Source: Micavibrio_C sp965231165 (GTDB taxonomy: Bacteria > Pseudomonadota > Alphaproteobacteria > Micavibrionales > Micavibrionaceae). From it: a stretch of DNA of 64,000 nt. This document shows positions 49,138-57,486 of the stretch, in pieces. Within the stretch, counting starts at the first letter, position 1, and every line of letters begins with the position of its first letter. Below the pieces are notes generated by a model. It had not been told where the DNA came from, did not search any database, and was given only the letters and a program-made list of their open reading frames with translations. The translations under genes were made by a program, and so were the position numbers. The stretch is from contig OZ246421.1 of the NCBI GenBank assembly GCA_965231165.1, positions 1,736,001-1,800,000 of the forward strand, written 5' to 3'.

Positions 49138-49347
49138 TTAGTGCTTGTGATGACCGCCGCAGCAGCCACCTGCGGGCGCTGTGTGGTCTTCTTCTTCCTG
49201 CACAGGATGATGTGCCTGTTTGCTACCACCGCAGCAACCGCCACCGGCAGCCTTGATTTCTTCCGCCGCCTTGGCGTTACCGCCACAGCAACCACCGGCC
49301 GCTTTCTTATCGCCCATCCCGATCAGGGACTTAATCATTTCCAACAT
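49138..49347 (-). CDS. Small Cys-rich protein with three GGCCGG motifs
   Basis: A 69-aa protein. The first 11 residues (MLEMIKSLIGM) are amphipathic. Three GG-Cys-Cys-Gly-Gly motifs follow at about residues 19, 38 and 60, separated by Lys/Ala/Glu-rich linkers, with His pairs (AHHP, GHHKH) near the end. Paired Cys plus His suggests binding of copper, zinc or an Fe-S-like metal; this is inference, no family with known function is recognised. The ATG at 49347 has AAGGA 8 nt upstream. A longer in-frame reading to 49428 lacks a ribosome-binding site. Confidence 0.7.
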   Translation of the reverse strand: MLEMIKSLIGMGDKKAAGGCCGGNAKAAEEIKAAGGGCCGGSKQAHHPVQEEEDHTAPAGGCCGGHHKH

Positions 49348-49473
49348 TTTTGTATTCCTTTGTTCAGCCTGTTCCAACAGATGAACCCCGCTTTTAAAAA
49401 CCATAAGGTTTTCTGGAGGTCGTACCACTAATATTGTATATCAGATTGCAAAGAAAAGGTTTAACGGGAAAAT

Positions 49474-50676
49474 ATGGCACACGGAACCAAGGATTCAGGC
49501 GATTTTGACGTCATTATCATCGGTGCTGGTGCGGCCGGGCTGATGTGCGCCATGGAAGCGGGTAAACGGGGCCGCCGGGTGCTGGCGCTCGACCATGCCG
49601 ACAAGCTGGGCGAAAAGATCAGAATTTCGGGCGGCGGGCGGTGTAATTTCACTAACACCAATACCCACCCTAACCGTTTCCTATCGCGTAATCCGCATTT
49701 CTCAAAATCGGCGTTGTCCCGTTACACCCCGCGCGATTTCACCGACATGATCGAGCGCCATAATATCGCCTGGCACGAAAAGACACTGGGGCAACTGTTC
49801 TGCGATGAAAGCGCGCGGGACGTCGTGCATATGCTGCTGAAAGAAACCGCTGCTGCCGGGGTGATCATCAAGCTGGACACCAAGATCACCGAAGTGCGGC
49901 AACTGGATGACGGTTTTGCCATTGAAACGGTCAATGGTGTTTACACAGCGGAAAAGGTCGTGATCGCCACTGGCGGCCCGTCGATTCCTAAAATCGGCGC
50001 CAGCGGTTTCGGTTACCGGGTCGCCCAGCAGTTCGGTTTGAATGTTATTGAACCAAAACCCGCGCTGGTGCCGTTGACCTTTGATGATGCGCAACTGGCG
50101 GCGATGAAACCGCTATCGGGCGTATCGGTCGACCAAGCGGTGGTCAGTTGCAACGGTACGTCGTTCCGTGAAGCGGTCTTGTTTACGCACCGTGGATTAA
50201 GCGGGCCTGCGATATTGCAGATATCATCATTCTGGACAGCGGGGGCTGCCGTAAGCGTCAATTTCTGCCCTGACCTTGATATCCCGGCATTGCTGAAACA
50301 GGCCCGCCAGAAACAGCCGCGCAAAGTCCTGCATAATATCATTTCCGAATGGCTACCGTCGCGGCTGGCCGAAACGCTGGCGCTGCAAAGCGGACATGAC
50401 GTTACGATGGCCGAACTCTCGGACAAGAAAATCGCCGATATTGCTGCTGCCATTACCAACTGGTCGGTCAGCCCGCACGGCACCGAAGGTTACCGCACCG
50501 CCGAGGTAACGCTGGGCGGCGTCGACACCAACGAATTATCATCGCGCACGTTTGAGGCCAAAAAAGTACCCGGCCTTTATTTTATCGGCGAGGTCATCGA
50601 TGTGACCGGCTGGCTGGGTGGTTATAATTTCCAGTGGGCGTGGTCTTCGGGCTGGTGCTGCGGCCAAGAGGTCTAA
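49474..50676 (+). CDS. BaiN/HI0933-family FAD-dependent oxidoreductase
   Basis: A 400-aa flavoprotein of the BaiN/HI0933 (YhiN) group. The N-terminal dinucleotide motif is VIIIGAGAAGLMCAMEAGKR, followed by the characteristic ISGGGRCNFTNTN. KVVIATGGPSIPKIGASGFGY and the C-terminal GLYFIGEVIDVTGWLGGYNF, then QWAWSSGW, are diagnostic. The physiological substrate is unknown for most members; Clostridium BaiN acts on bile-acid intermediates, which is unlikely here. It is monocistronic, divergent from the Cys-rich small gene. Confidence 0.92.
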   Translation: MAHGTKDSGDFDVIIIGAGAAGLMCAMEAGKRGRRVLALDHADKLGEKIRISGGGRCNFTNTNTHPNRFLSRNPHFSKSALSRYTPRDFTDMIERHNIAWHEKTLGQLFCDESARDVVHMLLKETAAAGVIIKLDTKITEVRQLDDGFAIETVNGVYTAEKVVIATGGPSIPKIGASGFGYRVAQQFGLNVIEPKPALVPLTFDDAQLAAMKPLSGVSVDQAVVSCNGTSFREAVLFTHRGLSGPAILQISSFWTAGAAVSVNFCPDLDIPALLKQARQKQPRKVLHNIISEWLPSRLAETLALQSGHDVTMAELSDKKIADIAAAITNWSVSPHGTEGYRTAEVTLGGVDTNELSSRTFEAKKVPGLYFIGEVIDVTGWLGGYNFQWAWSSGWCCGQEV

Positions 50677-50851
50677 TCAGGCGGTTCTTTGGTCTTACCC
50701 CTTAAGAGCATCTTTCCTTCCTTGCTTTGTAATGTTTTGTTTCTGCGGCACAGCTGCAGGAACCACGCATGGCCGCGGCTTGTTGTATGGATGTCGCCGA
50801 ATAACGGCGGACCGCATTTAAAAACAAGAACAAAAACAAGAATTGCAAGAC

Positions 50852-51148
50852 ATGGCACACGCCACGACCATTTCAGACGCCCCGCTTGTTCCTTTCCGCC
50901 ATTATCTGTGGCCGGAAGAGGACATGCCGCGCACTATCGAATTGAATGGTCGCACCTATGAGATGCGTGAAGACAGGCCGCGTACCACGCGCAAACTTCC
51001 CGCCAACCTGTTGAGCAGTACGGATGTCGGCATATTGCTGGACACCAACATGCAAAAACGGGCACCCACATACAGGCGCCCGCTTTCTGGTGTACGATAT
51101 CTGCCCTTTACTTTCGCGCTCGCGGCGCAGAATTCAGGGGTGGTCTAG
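50852..51148 (+). CDS. Hypothetical protein, 98 aa
   Basis: An uncertain small gene. The translated product (PFRHYLWPEEDMPRTIELNG, then YEMREDRPRTTRKLP) is polar and Arg-rich and matches no family I know. It has only a weak ribosome-binding site; a TTG 9 bp upstream is an alternative start. It is convergent with the His-rich gene (3 bp apart). The GC pattern is compatible with coding, but the evidence is thin. Confidence 0.4.
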   Translation: MAHATTISDAPLVPFRHYLWPEEDMPRTIELNGRTYEMREDRPRTTRKLPANLLSSTDVGILLDTNMQKRAPTYRRPLSGVRYLPFTFALAAQNSGVV

Positions 51149-51151
51149 ATG

Positions 51152-51388
51152 TTATTTATGCTGATGGCCACAATGTTCGTCATGCACATGATCATGGTCG
51201 CCTTCAGCGTCATGTTCGTGATGATGGTGGTGGCCGTGGTCGTGGCCACAGCAGGAGCCATCAGCCGCGTGTTCATGGTGGTGATGACCAGCCACCGGAA
51301 GCAGATTGAACGAAGCGCCACCAGTGCCGAGCGGCATGGTGCTGGAGCCCATCAGGCCTGATTTCAAAAATCCGAATTTTTTGCTCAT
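51152..51388 (-). CDS. Small His-rich, probably metal-binding protein
   Basis: A 78-aa protein with 19 His. The N-terminal half is ordinary (MSKKFGFLKSGLMGSSTMPL); the C-terminal half is a His/Asp/Glu tract with three Cys, containing GHHHHEH, GSCCGHDHGHHHHHEHD and DHDHVHDEHCGHQHK. Such tracts bind nickel, zinc or cobalt in metal-storage or chaperone proteins; the metal here is unknown. AGGA precedes the ATG at a suitable distance. It lies 60 bp downstream of the TMEM175-like gene on the same strand. Confidence 0.72.
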   Translation of the reverse strand: MSKKFGFLKSGLMGSSTMPLGTGGASFNLLPVAGHHHHEHAADGSCCGHDHGHHHHHEHDAEGDHDHVHDEHCGHQHK

Positions 51389-51447
51389 GTCATTTGTCCT
51401 TTACTGCCTTGTTATATAGCGGCGGCGGTCCAAAAGTGAAGAAAATT

Positions 51448-52029
51448 TTACTTTTCGGCTGGTAAGGCCTTTTCAATACGGCGATCAGGAACCAGCCACA
51501 GCAGCGCCACGCCCGCATAACAGGCAACACCCAGCCAGGGATTTACGAATGAAAGGCCGATGCCTACGGCATACGCGATGACCGAGATCTTGCCTTTGAA
51601 ATCATTGCCCAACGCGCGCGCCAGAACGGGGTTGCGGTCATGGCACCCGAGCAAAGCCCGCGACAGAATAAAATAAGCCAGCGCGGCCATAAGCAGTACA
51701 GCCCCATAAAGCGCTACCGGCCACATGGAGAAATGATTTTCTCCCATCCAGCCCGTAACAAACGGAAACAAGGAAAGCCAGAACAGCAGATGCAGATTGG
51801 CCCATAAGGTCAGGCCATCAATTTTTTCAACCGCATGGAACATGTGATGATGGTTGTTCCAGTAAATGCCAATGTAAATAAAACTCAGAATATAGGACAG
51901 AAAGACGGGCAGGAGATTTTGCAGCGTCGCCAGCTCATCTCCATGCGGCACCTTCATTTCCAGTACCATAATGGTGATAACGATGGCGAGAACGCCGTCA
52001 CTGAAAGCTTCGAGCCTGTTTTTTCCCAT
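51448..52029 (-). CDS. TMEM175-family (DUF1211) potassium channel-like protein
   Basis: A 193-aa membrane protein with about six helices. The hallmark RLEAFSDGVLAIVITIMVLEM contains the FSDG motif whose helix lines the pore in bacterial TMEM175 channels. Further segments include YWNNHHHMFHAVEKIDGLTLWANLH-like and LFWLSLFPFVTGWMGE. Bacterial members usually have one six-helix repeat and form tetrameric potassium channels. The start has AGGA about 7 nt upstream. It follows the methyltransferase gene with an 8-bp gap. Confidence 0.9.
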   Translation of the reverse strand: MGKNRLEAFSDGVLAIVITIMVLEMKVPHGDELATLQNLLPVFLSYILSFIYIGIYWNNHHHMFHAVEKIDGLTLWANLHLLFWLSLFPFVTGWMGENHFSMWPVALYGAVLLMAALAYFILSRALLGCHDRNPVLARALGNDFKGKISVIAYAVGIGLSFVNPWLGVACYAGVALLWLVPDRRIEKALPAEK

Positions 52030-52037
52030 GGTATATC

Positions 52038-53213
52038 CTATTTACCGGTCATGATTTGTTCGAGATGATGATGCTGAATGCCGAAATAGGTTTTTGTCTC
52101 TGAAATTTTTTCCCGTAGGGATTGGTCGTGGCGTTTGGCCTTCGGATTCCGGGTCGCCACGATCATGACGTTCTTGGGCGTATGCGCATCGGAGATAAAT
52201 TCAAACACCTTGGTACTGTAACCTTCATATTCCAGCAGCAACGCCCGCAGGCCGTCGGTCACCATTTCCGCCTGCCGTTCCATGAAGGTGCCGTGCTTCA
52301 GCAAGAAATCGAGCGGATTTTTAGCCTTGTGCTTTTCCATTTCGCGGCGAATTTGTTTATGGCAGCAAGGGGCAACGACGATCAGGTCGGCCCCGGCGAC
52401 AATGCCCTTGGCAATCGCATCATCGGTGGCGGTATCGCAGGCATGGAGGGCGATCAGCACGTTGACGCCTGTGCTGTCGTAATCATTAATGGCACCTTGC
52501 ACGAAATGCAAACCATCGAAACCACAATCGCGCGCGATGCCGTTACATAATTCAACAAGGTCTTTACGGTATTCAACGCCCGTAACCTGCACCTTCACAT
52601 CCAGTTTGGTGGTCAGATAATCATAGAGCGCGAAGGTGAGATAGCCCTTGCCCGCGCCCATATCGGCGATACGCAGGCCATCCGTTACATTGATGTCCTT
52701 CAGCTGCGCGGCCAGCGTTTCGATATATTTATCGATCTGACGGAATTTATCCTGCGCATCCTTGCGGACATGGCCATCGGCATCGGTGATACCGAGCGCG
52801 TGAAGCCACCCGCCTTTGGTGCCGAGCTGCCGCACCTTGGCGCGATCATGGCTGAGACCCGCGGCCTCTTTATGCGTAGCCAGCGTTTTCTTGAGCGTCT
52901 TTTGGTCCCCATCAAAGGCGAGATCAAAATCGGTCGTGAACAGGCTGGCCGTCAGGAAATCACGGCCCAGCATGTCCTCGACCAGCTTTTCAGCTTCGGC
53001 AAAAGGATAATTTTTGACGATATCGCGGGTTTTATAGCGATAGGTAAAACTTAAGACCTCCTGCCGCTTGACGATAATGCGGCGGGCATGGATTTGTTTC
53101 AGGCCCTCTTCCCTGCCCTTGTAATGGCCGAGCGAGAGCTTGATGAAACTTGCATCCTGCAGAGCCACGGAGAGAAGGAGTAAAAATTCGGATTTATTAT
53201 GTTTGCCAGCCAT
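52038..53213 (-). CDS. Class I SAM-dependent methyltransferase
   Basis: A 391-aa protein with a ~170-residue N-terminal region and a C-terminal Rossmann methyltransferase domain. The SAM-binding motif I is LRIADMGAGKGYLTFALYDY, motif II follows at VQVTGVEYRKDL, and NVLIALHACDTATDDAI and VAPCCHKQIRREM resemble the METTL25/RRNAD-type and YtqB-related proteins that carry the DTA and PCC motifs. These motifs suggest an RNA substrate, but this is not proven. The ATG at 53213 is preferred; an earlier start 36 bp upstream is possible. Confidence 0.82.
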   Translation of the reverse strand: MAGKHNKSEFLLLLSVALQDASFIKLSLGHYKGREEGLKQIHARRIIVKRQEVLSFTYRYKTRDIVKNYPFAEAEKLVEDMLGRDFLTASLFTTDFDLAFDGDQKTLKKTLATHKEAAGLSHDRAKVRQLGTKGGWLHALGITDADGHVRKDAQDKFRQIDKYIETLAAQLKDINVTDGLRIADMGAGKGYLTFALYDYLTTKLDVKVQVTGVEYRKDLVELCNGIARDCGFDGLHFVQGAINDYDSTGVNVLIALHACDTATDDAIAKGIVAGADLIVVAPCCHKQIRREMEKHKAKNPLDFLLKHGTFMERQAEMVTDGLRALLLEYEGYSTKVFEFISDAHTPKNVMIVATRNPKAKRHDQSLREKISETKTYFGIQHHHLEQIMTGK

Positions 53214-53261
53214 AATGGCGACATTACCCCGAACCCGTGGATTTAGCAAAAATTCTTACGG

Positions 53262-53780
53262 TTACTGGCCGACAGCGGAAATCAGCGTCACGGCATCGAT
53301 GACCTTTTTGCTGGCCTCGCCGATCAGCAGGATATCCTTATCGACCTGGACGTACTGATAGCCGGGGACCGGTTTCAGGCGTCCGCGCAGATCATCGGAG
53401 ATCGGCAACCAGATCACGTCGTCCGGCAGGCGCTCGCCGATTTTATATTTTTTGGCGATGCCCGGGGGCAGGCAACCATTGTTTTTCTTGGCCAGACCCG
53501 GCGGGCAGTGACGGCGGTGGTCGTCGCCGAGATATTTCGTGATGATGCTGCGGTCGTCATCACCGATGATGATCTTCACCAGCACATCATCGTCACCACT
53601 ATGGCGGCCATGGCCGCTGTCATGGTCATCATCATGGTGTGAATCTTCGTAATGGTCAGCGCCACCCTTGCCTTTGCCGGGGCCGCCTTTGTCAGCATGC
53701 GCCAGACCCGTGAAACCAATACTGCATGCGACCAGCAGCGCCAGTCCGGTATATGAAGATTTATAAATTGCAGAAACCAT
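53262..53780 (-). CDS. CigR/RcnB-like exported protein
   Basis: A 172-aa periplasmic protein. A signal peptide (SSYTGLALLVACSIGFTGLA-HADK) is followed by a Gly/Lys then His/Asp-rich segment (DHYEDSHHDDDHDSGHGRHS) that could bind metal. The C-terminal domain has HCPPGLAKKNNGCLPPGIAK and PGYQYVQVDKDILLIGEAS, matching the RcnB/CigR anti-virulence-regulator-like family. RcnB of E. coli takes part in nickel and cobalt homeostasis; the role here is inferred only from similarity. AAGGG lies 10 nt before the ATG. Confidence 0.8.
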   Translation of the reverse strand: MVSAIYKSSYTGLALLVACSIGFTGLAHADKGGPGKGKGGADHYEDSHHDDDHDSGHGRHSGDDDVLVKIIIGDDDRSIITKYLGDDHRRHCPPGLAKKNNGCLPPGIAKKYKIGERLPDDVIWLPISDDLRGRLKPVPGYQYVQVDKDILLIGEASKKVIDAVTLISAVGQ

Positions 53781-53849
53781 GTTGTATGACCCTTTCCCGG
53801 TGTTACAGGAAACAGACTAACAGCGATTTGCGCAGAAAAAAGGGCGAAA

Positions 53850-54257
53850 TTAAGGATATGCGTAAGGTTTGCTCTGGTAAGCGCTGGCGATTGTCCGATA
53901 ATTGACCTCGTTCAGGTTCAGAACAACATGTGCGTTACCGGCGGAATCGAGAGTCTTTTCAGCGACGCAGTCCGGGTCTGTGCCTGTGCAAGTCCCGGCT
54001 TTTTCAAAAAGCAGGGTGACGCCGTAGTCATCCGGTTTGGGCATGGCTTTTTTCAGATCCCCGGCATGTTCATGGATGCGTTCAACAATCGGCGTTTTCA
54101 GATGCAATTCGTCGGAGGCATAGCTGACATGCATCGCCAATTCGTGACGTTCTTCGGCGCGGATGGCGGCGGCCAGAAATTCTTCGATATGGGCGCGATT
54201 GCCCTCGATAGTGATGAGCGTGTTCGCTTTTTTTGCTGCTGCTGTGTGTTTGTCCAT
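53850..54257 (-). CDS. Hypothetical protein, 135 aa
   Basis: An unknown soluble protein. The first half is helical and rich in Ala, Glu and His (HIEEFLAAAIRAEERHELAM). The second half has two Cys in close spacing (GTCTGTDPDCVAE) and a beta-like end. No signal peptide is apparent. GGGGG lies close to the ATG. It is upstream of the CigR-like gene on the same strand with a gap of about 70 bp. Confidence 0.65.
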   Translation of the reverse strand: MDKHTAAAKKANTLITIEGNRAHIEEFLAAAIRAEERHELAMHVSYASDELHLKTPIVERIHEHAGDLKKAMPKPDDYGVTLLFEKAGTCTGTDPDCVAEKTLDSAGNAHVVLNLNEVNYRTIASAYQSKPYAYP

Positions 54258-54521
54258 GGCCTACCCCCGATTATTAGTTTTCATAATAATAGACAGGGGC
54301 GCGTAGGGCAAGCTTTTAATGCTTTTAAAAATCGTTATTATTCAATAACTTACCTTTAATTATCAGCTGAACACCCGCCCCGTCCCTGGAAAAATCCGCC
54401 CGTTTTACAGAAAATTAGGGGAATGTGGTCAAAGTGTAGGGGAGGAAAAATCCCGGTCTGTTTTCATTTTCATAGCCAGACGCTATTGTTTAAAAAAAAC
54501 AGCGGGAGAAGACTTAAAGTC

Positions 54522-56351
54522 ATGGAAAAGAAGAACGCATTGTCGCCTTTTATCGAGGCCGTCGGTAACAGCACCGAACAGCGCCCCGGCGAAGTCATTT
54601 ATCAGATTTACCCCTCCAGCTTTGCCGACGCCGATGGCGACGGGCTGGGCGATATCAAGGGCATTACCTCGAAACTCGATTACATCAAGACACTGGGCGC
54701 GGACGCGCTGTGGCTGTCGCCGTTCTATGTCTCCCCCGAGGGACCGGAAGGTGACGGCGGTTATGCGGTTTCCGATTATCGCGGCATTGACCCGCGTTTT
54801 GGCACCATGGACGATTTCAAAGAAATGCTGGGCGCGGCGCATGAGCGCGGCTTACGCGTTTATATCGATTTCGTGATCGCGCACACGGCGAACGACCATG
54901 AATGGTTCGAGAAAAGCCGTAACCGCGAAGAGCCTTACACCAATTACTATGTCTGGCACGATGGCTGGAAAGTCGATCGCGGCCATGACGCGCCCCCCGC
55001 CGACTGGAAACAGAACACGCAAGGCGAAGCCTGGACGCAGAACAAAGAAGACGGCACCTGGACGCAGCATTACGTGCCCAATAACTGGAAATCGGTGTTC
55101 GGCGGTCTGGCGTGGGAATGGGATGACAAGCGTGAACAATATTACATGCACCATTTCCTCAAGAGCCAGCCCTCGCTCGCGCTCAATGACACGATGGTGC
55201 AGGACGCCTCTCTCGGCGAAATGAAATTCTGGCTGGATATGGGCGTTGACGGTTTCCGCATCGATGCGCTGCCGTTTGCCAATTACGATCCAGAACTGCG
55301 CCATAACCCGTGGCTTGACGGGCAATGGCCGCGCCAGCATGAAGGCTGGGGCGATCAGTATTTCGAACACAGCCTGTGCCAACCGCAGACGGTTGATCTG
55401 GCCGCCCGTGTACGCGCGCTGCTGGACAGCTATCCCGACAAGCGCACGACGCTGGGCGAGGCCGTGTGTGGCCCGCATGGCGGCGGCGGCAGTATTCCGG
55501 TGGCGGCCAGCTATGTCGATACCGATAAGGGACTCGATATGTGCTACACCGACGCGCTGACGCAGATCCATGAATACCCGTCACAACACCGGCTGAAACA
55601 TACGCTCGGTTTTCTGCTGAATACGTTCCCGGCTTCGGGCGGGCATTGCAATTCGGTCGATAACCACGATACGCCACGTTCGGGTACGCGCATGACCGCG
55701 CACAAGCCGGATGAACACAAGCCACTGATCCTGCGGCAGCTGCTGAAATTATTTGCCACCCTGCCCGGCAGCTTCTCGATGTATCAGGGACAGGAACTGG
55801 GGCTGCCGCAAGGCCGTGTGCCGGAAGATATTCCGCACCACATGCAAAAAGACCCGACCGCCTTCACGCTGGGCAGCGGTCGCGATGGCTGCCGTACGCC
55901 GATGCCGTGGAAAGCGGCGGAGAAAAACGCAGGCTTCACCGATTCCGACCAGCCTTATCTGCCCGTACCGCGCCGCCATAACCAGCTGGCCGTCGACGTG
56001 CAGGATGCCGCGCCCGATTCCCATCTGAATTTCACACGCCGCTTGCTGGCATGGCGGAAAGAACAGCCCGCATTGCATCACGGTGAAACCGCCGTGATCG
56101 ATAACGCCAGCGATATTTTTGCCTTCGTGCGCCAGAGCAAAGAGCAGACCATGCTGTGCCTGTTCAATATGAGCAGCCACCCGCAACACTTCACCCCATC
56201 CGATCATCTGGGTGGCGAGTTGCTGCAGAAACTGAACATCAAGGCGGGACAGACGATTGAGCTGGATGCGTATGGTGCGGAGTTTCGCGGGGCTAACCCG
56301 CTAAGCCCGTGCGCCAGACGCCGTCCGGCTGACCCGAAGCTGGCACCGTAA
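54522..56351 (+). CDS. GH13 alpha-glucosidase-type enzyme
   Basis: A 609-aa glycoside hydrolase of family 13, the oligo-1,6-glucosidase/alpha-glucosidase subgroup. The N-terminal VIYQIYPSSFADADGDGLGD includes the calcium-binding DxDxDG. Catalytic residues are D248 in GVDGFRIDAL, E313 in TLGEAVCG and D383 in VDNHDTPR. All conserved regions are intact. No signal peptide is seen, so the enzyme is probably cytoplasmic. Specificity (maltose, isomaltose, trehalose or sucrose) cannot be fixed. The ATG at 54522 has GGGAGAAG upstream; the longer frame from 54423 lacks homology. A terminator follows. Confidence 0.9.
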   Translation: MEKKNALSPFIEAVGNSTEQRPGEVIYQIYPSSFADADGDGLGDIKGITSKLDYIKTLGADALWLSPFYVSPEGPEGDGGYAVSDYRGIDPRFGTMDDFKEMLGAAHERGLRVYIDFVIAHTANDHEWFEKSRNREEPYTNYYVWHDGWKVDRGHDAPPADWKQNTQGEAWTQNKEDGTWTQHYVPNNWKSVFGGLAWEWDDKREQYYMHHFLKSQPSLALNDTMVQDASLGEMKFWLDMGVDGFRIDALPFANYDPELRHNPWLDGQWPRQHEGWGDQYFEHSLCQPQTVDLAARVRALLDSYPDKRTTLGEAVCGPHGGGGSIPVAASYVDTDKGLDMCYTDALTQIHEYPSQHRLKHTLGFLLNTFPASGGHCNSVDNHDTPRSGTRMTAHKPDEHKPLILRQLLKLFATLPGSFSMYQGQELGLPQGRVPEDIPHHMQKDPTAFTLGSGRDGCRTPMPWKAAEKNAGFTDSDQPYLPVPRRHNQLAVDVQDAAPDSHLNFTRRLLAWRKEQPALHHGETAVIDNASDIFAFVRQSKEQTMLCLFNMSSHPQHFTPSDHLGGELLQKLNIKAGQTIELDAYGAEFRGANPLSPCARRRPADPKLAP

Positions 56352-56373
56352 ATCATATATCCATTCTTATAAC

Positions 56374-56410
56374 AAAGAGGGTCTGCAACATTGCAAGACC
56401 CTCTTTTATT
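56374..56410 (+). terminator. Rho-independent terminator of the GH13 gene
   Basis: A perfect 11-bp stem (AAAGAGGGTCT 56374-56384 / AGACCCTCTTT 56396-56406) with a weaker inner TGCA pairing and a TTTTATTTT tail. Confidence 0.9.
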
Positions 56411-56461
56411 TTGCGGACCGGTTCTTTATGGTGAAGAGCATACGAACCACGGAGAAACTTT

Positions 56462-56704
56462 ATGAGCCCACACGACGACGATGACAACGCCAGCACCACC
56501 CGCGACAGCAACGGCAAAATCCTCAACGAAGGCGACAGTGTGCAACTGATCAAAGACCTGACCCTCAAAGGCAGTTCAACCACGATCAAGCGCGGCACCC
56601 TCATCAAAAATATTCACCTGACATCAAACGACCAAGAAGTCGAATGTCGCACCGACAAGATCAAGGGGCTGGTGCTGAAGAGTTGTTTTTTGAAGAAGGT
56701 TTGA
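56462..56704 (+). CDS. PhnA/YjdM C-terminal domain protein
   Basis: An 80-aa protein matching the C-terminal PhnA_C domain of alkylphosphonate-utilisation protein PhnA (YjdM): RDSNGKILNEGDSVQLIKDL, then LKGSSTTIKRGTLIKNIHLT and VECRTDKIKGLVLKSCFLKK. The N-terminal zinc-ribbon domain of full-length PhnA (about 110 aa in total) is missing and replaced by an Asp/Asn-rich leader. The family name does not prove a phosphonate role. It is transcribed after the GH13 terminator and precedes an unrelated gene. Confidence 0.85.
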   Translation: MSPHDDDDNASTTRDSNGKILNEGDSVQLIKDLTLKGSSTTIKRGTLIKNIHLTSNDQEVECRTDKIKGLVLKSCFLKKV

Positions 56705-56763
56705 GATTAAGCGGTGGAGATCAAGTTGCCCTGACCCCACTGATTGCAAATTACTTTCACAGA

Positions 56764-57486
56764 TCAACCCGGATAGAATCTATCAATAATCCGTTTCATC
56801 TCTCTGCTTATTTGGTCGAAATCATTAGAAAATATAGCCTGAGTCATATTGATTGCTGAGCGGCACAGGTCTTCTTTAGAAAAGCTTGCAAAGGCCTTAC
56901 CATCTCTTGTGTAAGCAAGAAAAATGATAGCTTGGTGATATAGCTTTATTGTGTCATAGACCATACTATCAGTTCGATTGATCCGCATAACATTATGGGT
57001 TTCTTCTAAATAACCCTCTAGCCTCACCTTGTAAATTTGTAACTGATTTATGAAACTTTGTAATCTTTCTCTATCATTCTTGCTGCCGTATTCATTAAAT
57101 TTGCTAAGTATCTCAATATCGCTAGAACTTATTTTTGGCATATGATCTGCACCATCTTGCCCATCTATTAAAAAATAACAGTCGCGTGCATAGCCTGCAA
57201 TATTTGAAAAAGCGAGAGAGGCAAGAGATCTTGCTGCATCTGCCTTCCTTTCAATAGAGTCACGATGTGTTAACAAAACAAAAGTTGCCCCTATAAATGC
57301 AACAACTGCAGATAATAAGGTCTGATAATGAAAGATAAATCCTCCCGTGCTTTTATCAGGAAGTTGGAAAGCATATTCCAATACTTTCAAAGAAGATTCA
57401 TCAGTGATGCAAAATGCTACGTATCCACCAAAGGTTCCTAAAGTAAGTCCATTAATGTAAGGGTCTCGGAAAAATTTTATTCCCAT
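56764..57486 (-). CDS. Hypothetical membrane protein, 240 aa
   Basis: No family recognised. Two N-terminal membrane helices (residues ~12-28, INGLTLGTFGGYVAFCI, and ~56-73, TLLSAVVAFIGATFVLLT) are followed by a ~165-residue cytoplasmic helical domain (RLQSFINQLQIYKVRLEGYL and others). The gene is strongly AT-rich compared with guaA and the GH13 gene, which suggests lateral acquisition. Its start codon overlaps the guaA 3' end by 10 bp, so it appears to have been inserted directly behind guaA. Confidence 0.68.
   Translation of the reverse strand: MGIKFFRDPYINGLTLGTFGGYVAFCITDESSLKVLEYAFQLPDKSTGGFIFHYQTLLSAVVAFIGATFVLLTHRDSIERKADAARSLASLAFSNIAGYARDCYFLIDGQDGADHMPKISSSDIEILSKFNEYGSKNDRERLQSFINQLQIYKVRLEGYLEETHNVMRINRTDSMVYDTIKLYHQAIIFLAYTRDGKAFASFSKEDLCRSAINMTQAIFSNDFDQISREMKRIIDRFYPG

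Noticed and set aside
50673..50851. Possible small genes on both strands between the BaiN-like gene and the 98-aa gene
   Set aside because: No ribosome-binding sites and no protein-like pattern; the segment is best read as intergenic.
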